DNA from: Chloroflexota bacterium
GTDB taxonomy: Bacteria > Chloroflexota > Limnocylindria > Limnocylindrales > CSP1-4
Reading direction: 5' to 3'
Length of the DNA: 16,488 nucleotides
Assembly (NCBI GenBank): GCA_021815005.1
Contig: JAKAHL010000009.1
Location: forward strand, 1-16,488
The translations under genes were made by a program, and so were the position numbers. Below the pieces are notes generated by a model. The model was not told where the DNA came from, ran no database searches, and saw nothing but the letters and a program-made list of their open reading frames with translations. The number at the start of each line of letters is the position of its first letter. The first letter of the stretch is position 1. This document shows positions 15,383-16,488 of this stretch, one piece after another.

Positions 15383-15427
15383 TGGTTGCGTCATCCGCGA
15401 CAAACCCCATCACCACGGCAGGAGCCA

Positions 15428-16101
<674 letters not shown>

Positions 16102-16105
<4 letters not shown>

Positions 16106-16488
16106 CCGAGACCGGGCCCCGGGACGCCCCGCCCCCGCCGGGCCGCGCGCCCGCGCTCGTCCTGGGCTGCGGCGCCCTCGCCCGCGAGCTCCTGGAGCTC
16201 GTGGACCGCAACGGCCTTGCCGGGGCGGTGGACGTGCGCTGCCTGCCGGCGCCCCTCCACAACCGTCCCAACCAGATCGGCCCGCTGCTCGACGCCAAGA
16301 TGGCAGAGCTCGCGCCGCAGTACGAGCACGTCTTCCTGGCGTACGCGGACTGCGGCACGGGCGGCGAGGTGGACCGCGTGGCCGCGAAGCACGGTGTGGA
16401 GCGCCTGCCCGGCGACCACTGCTACGCGTTCTACAGCGGGCTTGACGAGTTCGCGGCAATCGCGGCCGAGGACCCGGGCACGTTCTAC
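16102..16488 (+). CDS. DUF1638 family protein, 3' truncated
   Basis: The first 129 residues of a protein of unknown biochemical function, cut by the window edge. After a Pro-rich start it shows the conserved blocks of DUF1638: LGCGALARELLEL (Cys23), CLPAPLHNRPNQI (His53), AYADCGTGG (Asp83, Cys84) and LPGDHCYAFYSG (His106, Cys107). Conserved Cys, His and Asp in every block suggest a metal or cofactor site, which is inference. It overlaps the corrinoid protein gene by four bases (ATGA), so the two are translationally coupled. The family is often found beside corrinoid proteins and MttB-type methyltransferases, from memory of such loci. A role in methyl transfer, corrinoid handling or reactivation is plausible but unproven. 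The ATG at 16102 is the only start close to the overlap. Confidence 0.85.

Noticed and set aside
15185..15403. N-terminal extension of betA upstream of 15184
   Set aside because: The residues are Arg/Ala/Gly-rich and unlike BetA N-termini, and a -10 element lies directly ahead of the ATG at 15184.
13511..15427. Upstream in-frame extension of the corrinoid protein gene across betA
   Set aside because: The extension has no domain, lies antisense to betA, and the ATG at 15428 has its own ribosome-binding site and gives the family length.
15185..15427. Riboswitch (glycine or cobalamin type) in the divergent region
   Set aside because: I could not recognise the conserved core of either class, and the predicted corrinoid operon leader of about 56-58 bases is too short for them.

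Overview
The window is a very GC-rich bacterial segment (strong G/C bias at third codon positions, GTG starts common). Genes are tightly packed, with four-base and one-base start/stop overlaps. I see no rRNA, tRNA, CRISPR array, insertion sequence or broken gene. Protein style and base composition fit an actinobacterium or a high-GC Chloroflexota member; the sequence alone does not decide between them. The longest stretch without a gene is the 243 bp divergent promoter region at 15185-15427.

Layout. (1) 1-4764, plus strand: the end of a branched-chain amino acid type ABC importer in the order livG (5' truncated), livF, livH, livM, followed by a DadA-like FAD amino acid/amine dehydrogenase. 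A strong stem-loop at 4770-4807 separates this from the convergent operon. (2) 4844-10972, minus strand: a BetI-type TetR regulator with a palindromic operator at its own promoter, then two tandem paralogous flavoproteins of the dimethylglycine/sarcosine dehydrogenase type (FAD domain plus GcvT-like folate domain), then a small DinB-fold protein whose start overlaps the stop of the second flavoprotein. (3) 11100-15184, minus strand: a betA-type choline dehydrogenase, an aldehyde dehydrogenase and a membrane-anchored DsbA-like thiol oxidoreductase, apparently one operon. (4) 15428-16488, plus strand: a corrinoid-binding methyl-carrier protein (MtgC/MttC type) overlapping by ATGA with a DUF1638 protein cut by the window edge. 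It is transcribed divergently from betA.

Together these genes describe stepwise catabolism of choline to glycine. Choline is oxidised by the BetA-like enzyme and the aldehyde dehydrogenase to glycine betaine. Betaine is probably demethylated onto the corrinoid protein by a methyltransferase that would lie beyond the right edge. Dimethylglycine and sarcosine are then demethylated oxidatively by the two GcvT-fused flavoproteins, with the one-carbon units going to tetrahydrofolate. The importer and DadA-like enzyme may bring in and oxidise a related amine or amino acid. The less expected parts are the DUF1638 partner of the corrinoid protein, the apparently leaderless betA, inverted repeats placed just downstream of -10 elements, the altered cofactor-binding motif of the aldehyde dehydrogenase, and the DinB-fold protein coupled to a flavoprotein. 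Pathway assignments are inference from family and context; no substrate was tested.
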